Of a stretch of DNA of 64,000 bases, positions 26,395-35,979 are shown in pieces. Source of the DNA: an uncultured Parvularculaceae bacterium. GTDB lineage: Bacteria > Pseudomonadota > Alphaproteobacteria > Caulobacterales > Parvularculaceae. Where the stretch lies: positions 62,001 through 126,000 of the forward strand of contig CAMYLZ010000009.1 in assembly GCA_947259375.1 (NCBI GenBank), in the 5' to 3' direction. The notes beneath the pieces were generated by a model. That model searched no databases. It was given only the letters and a program-made list of their open reading frames with translations, and was not told the origin of the DNA. Position 1 is the first letter of the stretch, and each line of letters starts with the position of its first letter. Position numbers and translations under genes: made by a program.

Positions 26395-26714
26395 TGGATA
26401 TCGGAAAACTCATGAAACAGGCCGGCGAAATGCAGGCCAAGATGCAGGAAATGCAAGACCAGCTCGCCGATATGGAAGCGACCGGCGAGGCTGGCGGCGG
26501 CATGGTGAAAGTCGTCCTCACGGGCAAGGGCTATGCAAAAGCGGTCGCCATTGAGCGCGCGCTGATGAAAGAGGACGAGGCGGAAATCCTCGAAGACCTG
26601 ATCGCCGCCGCCATCAATGACGCGAAATCAAAACTCGAGACCGAGACGCAGGAACGCATGAAAGATATGACGGCCGGCCTGCCTTTGCCCCCGGGCATGA
26701 AGCTGCCGTTTTAG
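26394..26714 (+). CDS. ybaB: YbaB/EbfC nucleoid-associated protein
   Basis: 106 residues; a DNA-binding dimer associated with the nucleoid. It starts with [20 protein letters not shown], an amphipathic helix, and ends with the typical [12 protein letters not shown]. The ATG shares its A with the dnaX TGA; the frame also has a GTG one codon earlier, less likely. It sits between dnaX and recR, the conserved order across bacteria, which suggests a link with recombination or replication that is not yet defined. Confidence 0.95.
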   Translation: MDIGKLMKQAGEMQAKMQEMQDQLADMEATGEAGGGMVKVVLTGKGYAKAVAIERALMKEDEAEILEDLIAAAINDAKSKLETETQERMKDMTAGLPLPPGMKLPF

Positions 26715-26733
26715 TGCTAGTATCTGTAGCGTT

Positions 26734-27339
26734 ATGCCCGCAGCCACCATCGGTCCCGAATTACAGCGTTTGATTGACCTCCTGGCGAAAATGCCGGGGC
26801 TTGGGCCGCGCTCGGCCAAGCGCGCCGCCCTTTATCTCCTCAAAAAACGCCAGCAAGTGATGGAGCCGCTGGCCTTCGCCCTTGATGACGCGGCCAACAA
26901 GGTCAAGCCCTGTTCGGTCTGCGGCAACTGGGATTCGATCGATCCGTGCGCGGTGTGCACCGACCATGACCGCGACGCGGCGCTGCTTTGCGTGGTGCAG
27001 GATGTCGGCGACCTGTGGGCGCTTGAACGCGCCGGCGCCCATAAGGGCCGTTACCATGTGCTTGGCGGGCTCTTGTCGCCGCTCGATGGCGTCGGGCCGG
27101 ACGACCTCAATATGGGCGCGCTCGTCGCCCGTGCGAAGGAAGACGCGATCGCCGAGATCGTGCTGGCGCTCCCCGCCACTGTCGATGGTCAGACCACGGC
27201 GCATTATTTGACCGAGCACCTCGAGGGCTCGGGCGTCAAGGTGACGCGCCTCAGTCAGGGCGTGCCGGTCGGCGGCGAGCTCGATTATCTCGATGAAGGC
27301 ACGCTCGCAGCGGCGATGAAATCCCGTCGCGAGTTTTGA
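26734..27339 (+). CDS. recR: Recombination mediator RecR
   Basis: 201 residues, normal for RecR; acts with RecO (and RecF) to load RecA on SSB-coated gaps. N-terminal helix-hairpin-helix ([18 protein letters not shown]), a four-Cys zinc finger ([16 protein letters not shown], near 60-75), a Toprim domain beginning [18 protein letters not shown], and the C-terminal Walker-like segment [19 protein letters not shown]. Nineteen bases separate it from ybaB; the dnaX-ybaB-recR unit is classical. Confidence 0.96.
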   Translation: MPAATIGPELQRLIDLLAKMPGLGPRSAKRAALYLLKKRQQVMEPLAFALDDAANKVKPCSVCGNWDSIDPCAVCTDHDRDAALLCVVQDVGDLWALERAGAHKGRYHVLGGLLSPLDGVGPDDLNMGALVARAKEDAIAEIVLALPATVDGQTTAHYLTEHLEGSGVKVTRLSQGVPVGGELDYLDEGTLAAAMKSRREF

Positions 27340-27351
27340 CCCCGGACCGCG

Positions 27352-27378
27352 AAACGGATGAATGAGCGCCCGTTTTTA
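27352..27378 (+). terminator. Possible terminator after recR
   Basis: AAACGG (27352-27357) can pair with CCGTTT (27370-27375) across a 12-base loop, and the right arm runs into a T stretch. The stem is short, so this is a weak call. Confidence 0.3.
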
Positions 27379-27487
27379 TAGTGACTGGCCTTTTTTCCAC
27401 GCCGCTCTTACCGCGGCGGGCCGCGCCTCGCTTCATTAGCGGTTCTAAGGAAACCATTCCGGCTCCGAATCGGCTTAGGTGAAGGTT

Positions 27488-28918
27488 ATGTTTTTAGATC
27501 CTCTTGAAAATATCGGGCTCGCCCCGGACGCGCCAGGCTTCTGGCTGGTTGTCGCGCTCGCCGTTGCGACGGTTTTCTTCATCCTCCAGTCGCGTCGTGC
27601 GGGGGCTGAGGCCCGCCGCTCTCGCGGCGCGCTGGAAGAGGCGCGCATTGCGCTCGCCGCCGCGAAAGAACAGGCGGCGGCGGCCGAAGCATTGCGCGAA
27701 GAGGTTGAGCGCGAGCGCTCCATGCGCCAGCGCCTCGAAATGGGCGCTTCGGCCAATGCCGTCAAACTTGAAGAGCGCGAGCGCGCGCTCGCCGAGCTCA
27801 AAGCCCGCATGGAAACGCAGTTCAAGGCGATGACGTCCGAACTTCTCGAAGGCGCCAATGAAGCGTTTTTGAAACGCGCCGGCGAAACCTTTCAGCGCTA
27901 TAGCGAGAATGCGCAAAGCGACGGCGAAAAGCGCCGCAAGGCGCTCGATGATTTGCTGAAACCTGTCAGCGAGACTTTGCAGCGTTATGAAAAAGGCCTC
28001 GCGGAAATGCGCGAGGAGCAATTCAAATCGCGCGGCGCCTTGTCGAGCCAGATCGGCGAGCTCGCGAAATCCACTCATGATGTGCGCGCCGAAGCGCAAA
28101 AGCTGGCGACGGCGTTGCGCGCCGGCCCGAAAACGCGCGGGCGCTGGGGCGAAGAACAGCTTCGGAATGTCGTCGAGATCGCCGGCATGAGCGCTTATGT
28201 GGATTTCGTTGAACAGGCGAGCCATGACGACGGCGAACGCCGCAAGCAGCCGGACATGGTGGTGCGCCTGCCGGGCGGGCGCGTCGTCGCGGTGGATTCC
28301 AAAGTTTCGCTCGGCGCTTATCTCGACGCCATCGAGGCGGAGACGGAAGATGCGCGCGCCGGTCATCTGTCACGCCATGCCGATGATTTATGGAAGCATG
28401 TGAAGGGCCTGTCAGCAAAGGAATATGCGGCGTCTCTTAAAGACTCGCTCGATTATGTGGTGATGTTCGTACCCGGAGAAAATTACTTCTCCGCCGCACT
28501 CGAAGCACGCCCGCAACTCTACCAGGATGCGTTTGACCGCAAGATCCTCATCGCCTCGCCGACCATCCTCATTGCTATGCTGAAATCTGCGGCGCTCAAC
28601 TGGCGCCAGGAGAAAATGACGGAAAACGCGCAAGCCGTCGCCGCCATGGCGAAGGATCTCTATGACAGCCTTAACACCATGAGCCGCAATTTGGCGGGGC
28701 TCGGCAAGGCGCTGGACGGCGCGCTTAAAAAATATAACGCGACGGTCGGCGGTTTTGAGAGCAGGGTTCTGTCCCGCGCGCGCCGTTTCGCGGATTATGA
28801 ATTGCCAGGCGTTGATGCGGCGATTGAGCCGCTCAGCGAGATTGACGGCGCGCCGCGCGAATTGCGCGAGCAGAACCTCTTGTCAAAGCCGGAAAAACCA
28901 CAGGACGACGCAGCGTAA
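27488..28918 (+). CDS. rmuC: RmuC family protein
   Basis: 476 residues from the ATG at 27488 (GTG at 27479 possible). One N-terminal membrane helix (about 14-32) and a long coiled coil (35-200, Ala/Glu/Arg-rich) lead into the RmuC nuclease-like domain. The latter is marked by RGRWGEEQLRNVVEIAGM, YVDFVEQ, KQPDMVVRLPGGRVVAVDSKVSL, LDYVVMFVPGENYFSAAL and KILIASPTILIAMLKSAAL. The D-S-K core is that of restriction-like folds. RmuC limits recombination at inverted repeats. Its stop faces the stop of a second, diverged RmuC-like gene only eight bases away. Confidence 0.94.
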   Translation: MFLDPLENIGLAPDAPGFWLVVALAVATVFFILQSRRAGAEARRSRGALEEARIALAAAKEQAAAAEALREEVERERSMRQRLEMGASANAVKLEERERALAELKARMETQFKAMTSELLEGANEAFLKRAGETFQRYSENAQSDGEKRRKALDDLLKPVSETLQRYEKGLAEMREEQFKSRGALSSQIGELAKSTHDVRAEAQKLATALRAGPKTRGRWGEEQLRNVVEIAGMSAYVDFVEQASHDDGERRKQPDMVVRLPGGRVVAVDSKVSLGAYLDAIEAETEDARAGHLSRHADDLWKHVKGLSAKEYAASLKDSLDYVVMFVPGENYFSAALEARPQLYQDAFDRKILIASPTILIAMLKSAALNWRQEKMTENAQAVAAMAKDLYDSLNTMSRNLAGLGKALDGALKKYNATVGGFESRVLSRARRFADYELPGVDAAIEPLSEIDGAPRELREQNLLSKPEKPQDDAA

Positions 28919-28926
28919 GAGCCAGC

Positions 28927-30525
28927 TCATCGTAGCGCTTCAGGGCGCGGAAATGGCAGCGGTTCCTTGATCTTCAACTCGCGCGCCGCGGGCGTTGGCT
29001 CTTCATCATTTTCATGATGCCCGACAATGTCGTCCCTATGGCTCCCATTGCCATTCCGGGTTTGCGCAATGATTGGCGCGGGCGCTGGCTTTTCTTGCGC
29101 ATAGCCGCTCACCGCGCCGATTGCATGCAGCGTCGCCATCAGCGATGTCGGTCCGACAATCCAGATCCGGGCGCGATAGGCGTCCTGAACGAGATCGGGG
29201 AAATAAGCATGCAATTCCGCGAGGATAAGCTCGGAAGGCATGAACATTAAAGCGCAATCGGCGGTTTCCCCCGCCATGATCAGCTTTTCGCCGGCGTCTG
29301 CAATGTGGCGCAACACAGCCCGGCGCATTTCCGTTTCGGTTTCTTCTTCACGACCGCCAATGTCGCGGGCGCGCCGCCAGTCATCAAAGGTCTCGACCGG
29401 AAAACGCGCATCAATCGCGACAGGAGCGAGATCGCCCGGCATGGTGATCAGCGCGTCGGCGGTGCGCCCCGACGCCAGCTTGGAGGAAAGCGCGAAGCGT
29501 TGCGGCGGCAGCGCATCGCGCAAAAGATCCGCAAGCTGAATACGCGCCGCTGTCAATGCAGGCGCGCGCGGCGTAGCGGCCAGCGCGTCAACGCGGTGCG
29601 ACAGGCGCTTGATGGCGTCATCCACCGTGCTGCGCAAATGCTCGAACTGTTCACCCATCAAATTGGCGAGCTCTTCGAAATGCGCTTCAGAGAGGCCGCC
29701 ATGAGCGTCGCGCGCATTCGCGTCATTGGCCGACTGCGCGGCCGCAAAGCGGGTCTGGAATTCGTTCGCCAACGCGGTCAGCCTTTCGCTCATGGCCGAA
29801 ACCGCCGTTTCGTTTTCCCGCAGGCCGAGGCGGATCACCCGTTCGGTATTTTCATTGGCGCGTGCGAGGTCGCGTGCAAGCGCTTCGGCGTCGCGGGCGC
29901 GCGAGAGCGCGGTATGTGCCGCCTGTTCGGCTTCGTTGATGCGCGCTTCCGCGAATGATGCGAGTTGCGGCTGCCGGATCGGCGGCGCGGTTTCTTCAAT
30001 CTGCGGCGCCGCGCGTTCCGCCGCTGCTTTGACTTCGCTCTCTGGCGCATCTTTTTTCTTGGCGAACAACCCGGAAAAGGCTGATTTTTTTTGCTTGGCC
30101 GGCGCCGGGTCTTCGTCGGTCTCATTGAGGTCGCCGCTGTGGCGGCCGTCAAATTGGGCGTGATGGCCGGCGTGGTTCATTGTGCGTCGCGCGTCATCGT
30201 GATGCGTTTCTTCATAATGCGCGGGGGCGGCCTTTTCCGGCTGCGGCGCCGTTTCTTCGTCGCCGAAAGAAATTTGCGCGCCGTCGCCGGCGGGTTCGAA
30301 ATAGGTTTGCTTGGTTGTAGCGCCCGTCCGGTTCGGAGTAACGACGCGGCCGCGAATGATCAGCATCAAGACGCTGATGAAAATGAGCAGAAATACGCTG
30401 ACGCCGGCCCACAAAATCGGGGCGGAGCCGCTGATCAGCGGCTCGGCGAGCGCGACTTGGGCGCCGCTCGCCGCGCTTTCAGATCCATCGGCCCCCTGCC
30501 AGGCCGAGGGCGTCAGCAGTTGCAT
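28927..30525 (-). CDS. Diverged RmuC-like membrane-anchored protein
   Basis: 532 residues from the ATG at 30525 (GGGGA seven bases upstream). A transmembrane helix (about 40-62, WAGVSVFLLIFISVLMLII) is followed by a long charged, low-complexity linker and a coiled coil (about 190-300). The C-terminal part aligns by eye with RmuC: LASGRTADALITMPGDLAPV, then AIDARFPVETFDDW (RmuC has AVDSKVSLGAY), ADCALMFMPSELILAELHAY and ARIWIVGPTSLMATLHAIGAV. The D-x-K core has become D-A-R, and the N-terminal GRWGE motif is missing. It is probably an inactive or specialised RmuC relative. It converges on the true rmuC. Confidence 0.75.
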   Translation of the reverse strand: MQLLTPSAWQGADGSESAASGAQVALAEPLISGSAPILWAGVSVFLLIFISVLMLIIRGRVVTPNRTGATTKQTYFEPAGDGAQISFGDEETAPQPEKAAPAHYEETHHDDARRTMNHAGHHAQFDGRHSGDLNETDEDPAPAKQKKSAFSGLFAKKKDAPESEVKAAAERAAPQIEETAPPIRQPQLASFAEARINEAEQAAHTALSRARDAEALARDLARANENTERVIRLGLRENETAVSAMSERLTALANEFQTRFAAAQSANDANARDAHGGLSEAHFEELANLMGEQFEHLRSTVDDAIKRLSHRVDALAATPRAPALTAARIQLADLLRDALPPQRFALSSKLASGRTADALITMPGDLAPVAIDARFPVETFDDWRRARDIGGREEETETEMRRAVLRHIADAGEKLIMAGETADCALMFMPSELILAELHAYFPDLVQDAYRARIWIVGPTSLMATLHAIGAVSGYAQEKPAPAPIIAQTRNGNGSHRDDIVGHHENDEEPTPAARELKIKEPLPFPRPEALR

Positions 30526-30686
30526 GTTCAAATCCCCAGCGCGTCCCAATATCCGTTAATGAAAAGTTTATGGGAAAATCGTAGAAAAAGCGAGGGTTTA
30601 GCGTTAATCATGTTTCCCGTTGCAGGCGAAAAGCAATGCCTCGCGCCGCTCTTGACGGCGGCCGGGCCCGGTCATAGGTGAAGGCC

Positions 30687-31205
30687 ATGGCTCTCCGACC
30701 GATCATTACCGCGCCCGACCCGCGCCTGCGCGAGGTTTCAAAACCCGTCGAGAAGGTGGACGATGCGTTGCGCGCGCTGATGGATGACATGCTCGAGACC
30801 ATGTATGACGCGCCTGGCATTGGCCTCGCCGCAATCCAGATCGGCGTGCCCAAGCGGGTCATCGTTATGGATCTCGCAGGCAAGGACGAGGAGCCGGAAC
30901 CGCGATATTTCGTCAATCCGGAAATCCTCGACCCGTCCGAAGAAATGCAAGCCTATGAAGAAGGCTGCCTTTCGGTGCCCGACTATTTTGACGAGGTGGA
31001 GCGGCCGGCGCGCTGCCGGGTGAAATATCTCGATTACAATGGCGAGAGCCAAGTGCTCGATGCTGAAGGCATGCTGGCGATTTGCATCCAACATGAAATG
31101 GATCACCTCGAAGGCGTTCTCTTCATCGATTATCTTTCGCGCTTGAAGCGCGAGCGCGTCCTGAAAAAACTCAAGAAAGAACAGCGTCTCGCTGCGGCGT
31201 CATAA
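30687..31205 (+). CDS. def: Peptide deformylase
   Basis: 172 residues from the ATG at 30687 (an in-frame GTG at 30678 is rejected). Removes formyl from N-terminal Met. All three family motifs are present: [10 protein letters not shown] (motif 1), EEGCLSVP (motif 2, metal-binding Cys) and [10 protein letters not shown] (motif 3, two His ligands and the catalytic Glu). First gene of a def-fmt-truA unit; fmt follows after 27 bases. Def and Fmt act on opposite ends of the formylation cycle, explaining their linkage. Confidence 0.97.
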   Translation: MALRPIITAPDPRLREVSKPVEKVDDALRALMDDMLETMYDAPGIGLAAIQIGVPKRVIVMDLAGKDEEPEPRYFVNPEILDPSEEMQAYEEGCLSVPDYFDEVERPARCRVKYLDYNGESQVLDAEGMLAICIQHEMDHLEGVLFIDYLSRLKRERVLKKLKKEQRLAAAS

Positions 31206-31232
31206 AGCCCGGCGCAAACAGGAAACCCCGCC

Positions 31233-32150
31233 ATGCGTCTTGCTTTCATGGGCACGCCGGAATTTTCCGTTTCCGTGCTGGCCGAACTTGTCGCCGCCGG
31301 TCATGAGATCGCCGCCGTGTACACGCGCGCACCGCAGCCCTCCGGGCGCGGACACAAGCTCACCCCCTCGCCGGTGCATCGCTTTGCGGAGAGTTTTGGC
31401 CTCGATGTCAAAACGCCGAAGAATTTCAAATCCGCGGAAGAGCGCGCGGCCTTTGCGGCGCTCGACCTCGATGTCGCTGTCGTTGTCGCTTACGGGCTGA
31501 TCCTGCCGCAAGCAGTGCTTGACGCGCCGCGCCATGGCTGCCTCAATTTGCATGCCTCGCTATTGCCGCGCTGGCGCGGGGCGGCGCCGATCCAGCGCGC
31601 GATCATGGCGGGCGACGCAGTCACCGGCGTGCAGGTGATGCAGATGGAGGCGGGGCTCGACACGGGGCCTGTGCTTTTGTCGGAAAGCGTTTCGATCACC
31701 AAAGAAGACACGGCCGGCGCGCTGCATGACCGCCTTGCGGGCGTCGCCGCGCAGCTTGCCCCTCGCGCTTTGGCGGCGTTGGATCGCGGCGCGCTTGTGG
31801 AAACGCCGCAGGCCGAAAGCGGGGTCACCTATGCGCACAAAATCTCGCCGGCCGAGGCGCGGATTGACTGGGCGAAGCCGGCTGAGGCGGTTGATTGCCA
31901 TATTCGCGGGCTCTCGCCCTTTCCGGGCGCCTGGTTCGAGGCGGGCGGCGCGCGGGTCAAGGCGCTTTTCTCACATGTCGCAGATGGAAAGGGCGCACCG
32001 GGAACAATTCTTGATGCGGATGAAAAGCTGATCGTTGCTTGCGGCGAAAACGCCATTGAGCTTGTCATGCTGCAGCGCGCCGGCAAGAAAGCGCAATCGG
32101 CGGGCGAATTTTTGCGCGGGTTTCCGATGCCGCAGGGCGACCTGCTTTAG
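31233..32150 (+). CDS. fmt: Methionyl-tRNA formyltransferase
   Basis: 305 residues. Transfers formyl from 10-formyl-THF to initiator Met-tRNA. The N-terminal formyltransferase domain begins [19 protein letters not shown] and holds the signature [20 protein letters not shown] with the catalytic Asn/His and SLLP. The loop [11 protein letters not shown] and the DTGPVLLSE motif are typical. A C-terminal OB-like tRNA-binding domain spans about 205-300. Length is normal (E. coli 315). Three bases separate it from truA. Confidence 0.97.
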   Translation: MRLAFMGTPEFSVSVLAELVAAGHEIAAVYTRAPQPSGRGHKLTPSPVHRFAESFGLDVKTPKNFKSAEERAAFAALDLDVAVVVAYGLILPQAVLDAPRHGCLNLHASLLPRWRGAAPIQRAIMAGDAVTGVQVMQMEAGLDTGPVLLSESVSITKEDTAGALHDRLAGVAAQLAPRALAALDRGALVETPQAESGVTYAHKISPAEARIDWAKPAEAVDCHIRGLSPFPGAWFEAGGARVKALFSHVADGKGAPGTILDADEKLIVACGENAIELVMLQRAGKKAQSAGEFLRGFPMPQGDLL

Positions 32151-32153
32151 CCT

Positions 32154-32900
32154 ATGCCGCGATACAAGCTGACCATCGAATATGACGGAAGAGGCTTTGT
32201 CGGCTGGCAGCGGCAGATCAATGGCCCTTCCATTCAGGAAGCGCTTGAAACCGCGGCGAAAGCGTTTTGCGGCGAAAAAACCATCTCGCATGCGGCAGGT
32301 CGAACCGACGCCGGCGTGCACGCGCTCGCCATGGTCGCGCATATCGATCTTGGAAGGGGTTTTCGCCCAGACACGGTGCGCGACGCCATTAACCAGCATT
32401 TAAAACCGGCGCCGATCGCGATTGTCGCTTGCGAGATGGTCAATGACGATTTCCATGCGCGGTTTTCCTGCCGGCGCCGGGCCTATGAATATCGCATCGT
32501 CAATCGCCGCGCGCCGCTGGCGCTCGACAAAGGGCGGGCCTGGCGCGTGTCGCCAACGCTCGATGCGGACGCCATGGACGCCGCCGCGCAATGCCTTGTG
32601 GGCCGGCATGATTTCACCACCTTCCGCGCCGCCGCTTGCCAGTCGGAATCGCCGGTGAAGACGCTCGATGAGATTTCCGCAGCGCGTATCGGCGAAGAGA
32701 TCGTCATCCGCTGCGCGGCGCGTTCATTCTTGCATCACCAGGTGCGCTCGATCACCGGCTCGCTCGTCGAGGTCGGCAAGGGCAAATGGCGCCCGCGCGA
32801 TGTGAGGGCGGCGCTGGACGCCGCTGACCGCAAGGCATGCGGTCCGGTCGCTCCGCCGGATGGGCTCTATTTTGTAAGGGCGGAATATGACGATGCGTAG
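32154..32900 (+). CDS. truA: tRNA pseudouridine(38-40) synthase TruA
   Basis: 248 residues; makes pseudouridine in the anticodon stem-loop. The start [18 protein letters not shown] is typical and the catalytic Asp is D52 in GRTDAGVHA. Further motifs are [16 protein letters not shown] and [19 protein letters not shown] near the C-terminus. Third gene of the def-fmt-truA unit; its stop lies three bases from the convergent dapE stop. Confidence 0.97.
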   Translation: MPRYKLTIEYDGRGFVGWQRQINGPSIQEALETAAKAFCGEKTISHAAGRTDAGVHALAMVAHIDLGRGFRPDTVRDAINQHLKPAPIAIVACEMVNDDFHARFSCRRRAYEYRIVNRRAPLALDKGRAWRVSPTLDADAMDAAAQCLVGRHDFTTFRAAACQSESPVKTLDEISAARIGEEIVIRCAARSFLHHQVRSITGSLVEVGKGKWRPRDVRAALDAADRKACGPVAPPDGLYFVRAEYDDA

Positions 32901-32903
32901 ACC

Positions 32904-34061
32904 CTATTTCTTCGCGCTGAAGCGCTTGAAATATTGTGCGATCACCGTTTCATAAATATCCGTAAGCGTCGCAATGTCGCCGACCGCCACATGCTCATCG
33001 GTTTGGTGCATGGTCGCGCCGACAAGCCCAAATTCGGCGACCGGCGCATAATCCTTGATGAACCGCGCGTCGGATGTGCCGCCGGAGGTTGAAAATTCCG
33101 GCTTACGGCCCGTTTTTGCGTGAACGCAGTCAGCCAGCAGCGTTAGGAATTCCATATCGGTCGTCAAAAACGCTTCGCCTGACACGATGGTTTCAAGGTC
33201 ATATTCGGCGCCGGTCTCGACTGCGAGTGCGTTAAGCGTTTCGCGCAGCCATGCGTCAATCGACGCGCCGGTCCAGGTCGGGTTGAAGCGGATATTAAAC
33301 CGCGCCGTCGCCTTTTCCGGAATGACATTATGGGCCGGATTGCCGATGTGAATGTCCGTTACCTGAAGGCTTGACGGCTGAAAGCGTTCATATCCTTCAT
33401 CGAGCGGCGTTTCGCTTAAATAGAGGAGCTTGCGCAACAGCGCCGGGATCGGGTTTTGCGCGCGATGCGGATAGGCTACATGGCCCTGGCGGCCCTTGAC
33501 CGTCAGCCAGCAATTGATCGAGCCGCGCCGGCCGACCTTGATCATGTCGCCCATGGCGTCAGGATTGGAGGGCTCCCCGACGAGGCAGTGGTCAATCGCA
33601 ATTTTCTGTTCGGTCAGCCAGCCGAGCATCTTTTTCGTGCCGTTGACGGCCGCCCCTTCTTCATCGCCGGTGATCAGGAATGATACCGAGCCTTTGACCG
33701 CGCCCTTAGCAATTGCGCGCGAGGCGGCGGCGGCGAAAGCGGCGATCGCGCCTTTCATGTCAGCCGCGCCGCGGCCCCATAGTTTCCCGTCCTCGACTTC
33801 CGCCGCGAAGGGCGGCAGGGCCCAGGCGCTCTCATCGCCAGGCGGGACGACATCCGTATGCCCGGCGAAACAAAGATGCGGCCCGCTATCGCCGACCCGC
33901 GCGAACAGATTATCGACATCTTCGAATTTCAACCGCCTGCAGGCGAACCCCAGCCCGGCAAGCGTTCCTTCGAGAACATCAAGCGCCCCTTCATCCGCCG
34001 GTGTGACGGAGGGGCGGCGGATCAGGGCGCGGGCGGTTTCAAGCGGGTCGATTTCAGTCAT
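32904..34061 (-). CDS. dapE: Succinyl-diaminopimelate desuccinylase
   Basis: 385 residues. Di-zinc M20 enzyme that releases LL-diaminopimelate for lysine and peptidoglycan synthesis. Metal ligands are visible: His in AGHTDVVPPGD, bridging Asp in GRGAADMKGA, catalytic and ligand Glu in ITGDEEGAAVNGTKKM, and the C-terminal His in GATMHQTDEHV. The TDARFIKDYAPVAEFG segment is specific to DapE. A dimerisation domain occupies about 185-300. dapD, the earlier pathway enzyme, is 318 bases upstream on the same strand with a cupin remnant between. Confidence 0.96.
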   Translation of the reverse strand: MTEIDPLETARALIRRPSVTPADEGALDVLEGTLAGLGFACRRLKFEDVDNLFARVGDSGPHLCFAGHTDVVPPGDESAWALPPFAAEVEDGKLWGRGAADMKGAIAAFAAAASRAIAKGAVKGSVSFLITGDEEGAAVNGTKKMLGWLTEQKIAIDHCLVGEPSNPDAMGDMIKVGRRGSINCWLTVKGRQGHVAYPHRAQNPIPALLRKLLYLSETPLDEGYERFQPSSLQVTDIHIGNPAHNVIPEKATARFNIRFNPTWTGASIDAWLRETLNALAVETGAEYDLETIVSGEAFLTTDMEFLTLLADCVHAKTGRKPEFSTSGGTSDARFIKDYAPVAEFGLVGATMHQTDEHVAVGDIATLTDIYETVIAQYFKRFSAKK

Positions 34062-34170
34062 GCCGATCAGCTAGAACAGAGCGGCGGTCAAAACAAGCGC
34101 CCGCACGCGCAGCAAGAGGGTCAAACCTTACGCCGAGGATCGGTCTTGATCATGTGCAAATGCGTGCGGC

Positions 34171-34383
34171 TTGCGCTTATCCGGCGATGTCGCGGCGTTC
34201 GAGGCAGGCGTCGCCAACGGTCATATGCTGGTCAATCGTTCAAAAACCGACGCCGTATTTATCGAGGTCGGCATGCGGGCGACGGAGGAGGCCGTGACCT
34301 ATACCGATCCGAATGTTGATTTGCAGATGGTCAAGCAGGACGGCGATTGGATTGCGCACCGGAAAGACGGAACGCGCTCTTAA
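34171..34383 (+). pseudogene. Remnant of a cupin-domain protein gene (3' part only)
   Basis: 70 codons whose translation matches the end of a common alphaproteobacterial cupin family: AAFEAGVANGHMLVNRSKTD, then AVFIEVGMRATEEAVTYTDP, with the metal-site His followed by LVNRS and the final HRKDGT. The N-terminal half of the barrel is absent; the 109 bases upstream (34062-34170) encode nothing similar. No ribosome-binding site is evident before the ATG. It overlaps the convergent dapD stop by four bases. Most likely a decayed fragment wedged between dapE and dapD. Confidence 0.65.
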
Positions 34384-35219
34384 TCGCGCAACAATTCGTT
34401 GACGGAGGTTTTTGCGCGCGTCTTTTCGTCGACCTGTTTGACGATGACCGCGCAATAAAGATTGGGTCCGCCTTTCGCCGACGGCATCGTCCCGGAGACG
34501 ACAACAGAATAAGGCGGCACCTCGCCATACAGCACGTCGCCGGTTTCGCGATTGACGATTTTGGTCGATGCGCCGAGATAAACGCCCATGGAAAGAACCG
34601 AGCCTTCGCGCACGATAACGCCTTCTGCGACCTCGGCGCGGGCGCCGATGAAGCAATTGTCTTCAATGATCACCGGGTTCGCCTGCAGCGGCTCGAGCAC
34701 GCCGCCGATCCCGGCCCCGCCGGAGATGTGACAATGGGCGCCAATCTGCGCGCACGACCCTACCGTCGCCCAAGTGTCGATCATCGCGCCTTCGCCAACA
34801 AAGGCGCCGATATTGACATAGGACGGCATCAAAACGGCGTTTTTGGCGATGAATGCGCCGCGTCGCACGGTCGCCGGCGGGACGACGCGAAAGCCGCCTT
34901 TGCGAAAATCCCCTTCGCTCCAGCCGGAGAATTTCGTTGGAACCTTGTCGAACCACGGCCCGTTGGCGCCCTCGACAAGCGCATTGTCATTGAGGCGGAA
35001 TGACAACAGCACGGCTTTTTTGAGCCACTGATTGACGCGCCATTCCTGCACATTGCCGCCACCGGCGACCGGTTCGGCGACCCGCGCCGCGCCGCTATCG
35101 AGCAGTCCAAGCGTTTCATCGACGGCGTCGCGCACAGCCCCCCTGGTGGCGAAGGAAATATCGGCGCGGCCTTCCCAGGCCTCGTTAATGACGGTTTCAA
35201 GCGTGGCTTTGTCGGTCAT
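34380..35219 (-). CDS. dapD: Tetrahydrodipicolinate N-succinyltransferase
   Basis: 279 residues. Succinylates tetrahydrodipicolinate in the lysine/DAP pathway. An N-terminal helical domain is followed by left-handed beta-helix hexapeptide repeats (roughly 105-230), for example [35 protein letters not shown] and [20 protein letters not shown]. The signature [21 protein letters not shown] is conserved. Length is standard (E. coli 274). With dapE downstream it supplies the succinylase route. The HAD nucleotidase gene lies ten bases upstream, so they are likely one transcript. Confidence 0.97.
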   Translation of the reverse strand: MTDKATLETVINEAWEGRADISFATRGAVRDAVDETLGLLDSGAARVAEPVAGGGNVQEWRVNQWLKKAVLLSFRLNDNALVEGANGPWFDKVPTKFSGWSEGDFRKGGFRVVPPATVRRGAFIAKNAVLMPSYVNIGAFVGEGAMIDTWATVGSCAQIGAHCHISGGAGIGGVLEPLQANPVIIEDNCFIGARAEVAEGVIVREGSVLSMGVYLGASTKIVNRETGDVLYGEVPPYSVVVSGTMPSAKGGPNLYCAVIVKQVDEKTRAKTSVNELLRD

Positions 35220-35229
35220 GGAAATCTCT

Positions 35230-35937
35230 TCAGGCGTTGTCTTGGCGCGCCTTCATGGCGGCGTTTAAAAACGCCGTCAAATCATCAGTGACATAATGCA
35301 CATGCGGCGCAGTTTCGCCGGGTTTGGCCGGGCGTTTGTCATGCGGCTCGTCGTCGAGCCATGCGGCGTCGGAGTGCACGAGCACGGTGGTCATGCCCAG
35401 CGCATGCGGCGCTTCGAGGTTTTGCAGCAGATCTTCGAACATCACCGCGCGGGCCGGGTTGATGCCATGCGAGGCGAGGAATTTTTCATAAGGCTCGCGC
35501 TTCGGCTTCGGCGCATAACCGGCGGCCTTGATGTCGAACACCTCGTCAAAATGGTGCAGCACGCCCAACGCGCCGGCGACGTTTTCCGCGTGCTTCACCG
35601 ATCCGTTGGTGAAGATGAATTTGCGGCCCGGCAAAAGGCCGAGCGCGGCGCCGAGCGCCGGGTTTTCGTCGATTGGTGCAAGATCGATATCGTGGACATA
35701 TTCGAGGAACTCATCCGGACACACGCCATGTTCGTTCATCAGTCCGCTCATGGTTGTTCCGTATTCGACGTAATATCCCTTTTGCAGGCGTCGCGCATCA
35801 TCGTGATCGAGCGACAGACGCTCGCGAATGAATGTCGTCATGCGCGTGTCGATTTGCGCAAACAACCGGCATTCGGCGCCGTAAAGCGTGTTATCGAGGT
35901 CGAAAACCCAGTTCTCGACATGCTTGAGATCAGCCAA
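35230..35937 (-). CDS. HAD-family pyrimidine 5'-nucleotidase (SDT1-like)
   Basis: 235 residues. HAD motif I is [10 protein letters not shown] (nucleophile Asp near 13), motif II is FIFTNGS, the Lys of motif III is in [12 protein letters not shown], and motif IV is [11 protein letters not shown] helical cap (about 20-95, with [14 protein letters not shown]) is characteristic of the yeast SDT1/plant pyrimidine nucleotidase group, often found beside dapD in alphaproteobacteria. It probably dephosphorylates pyrimidine nucleotides or related phosphates; the substrate is inferred. Lies ten bases upstream of dapD. Confidence 0.9.
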   Translation of the reverse strand: MADLKHVENWVFDLDNTLYGAECRLFAQIDTRMTTFIRERLSLDHDDARRLQKGYYVEYGTTMSGLMNEHGVCPDEFLEYVHDIDLAPIDENPALGAALGLLPGRKFIFTNGSVKHAENVAGALGVLHHFDEVFDIKAAGYAPKPKREPYEKFLASHGINPARAVMFEDLLQNLEAPHALGMTTVLVHSDAAWLDDEPHDKRPAKPGETAPHVHYVTDDLTAFLNAAMKARQDNA

Positions 35938-35979
35938 TGGAACGGGCCTTCCTTTGCTCGCGGCGTTATGGCGCCGCTT

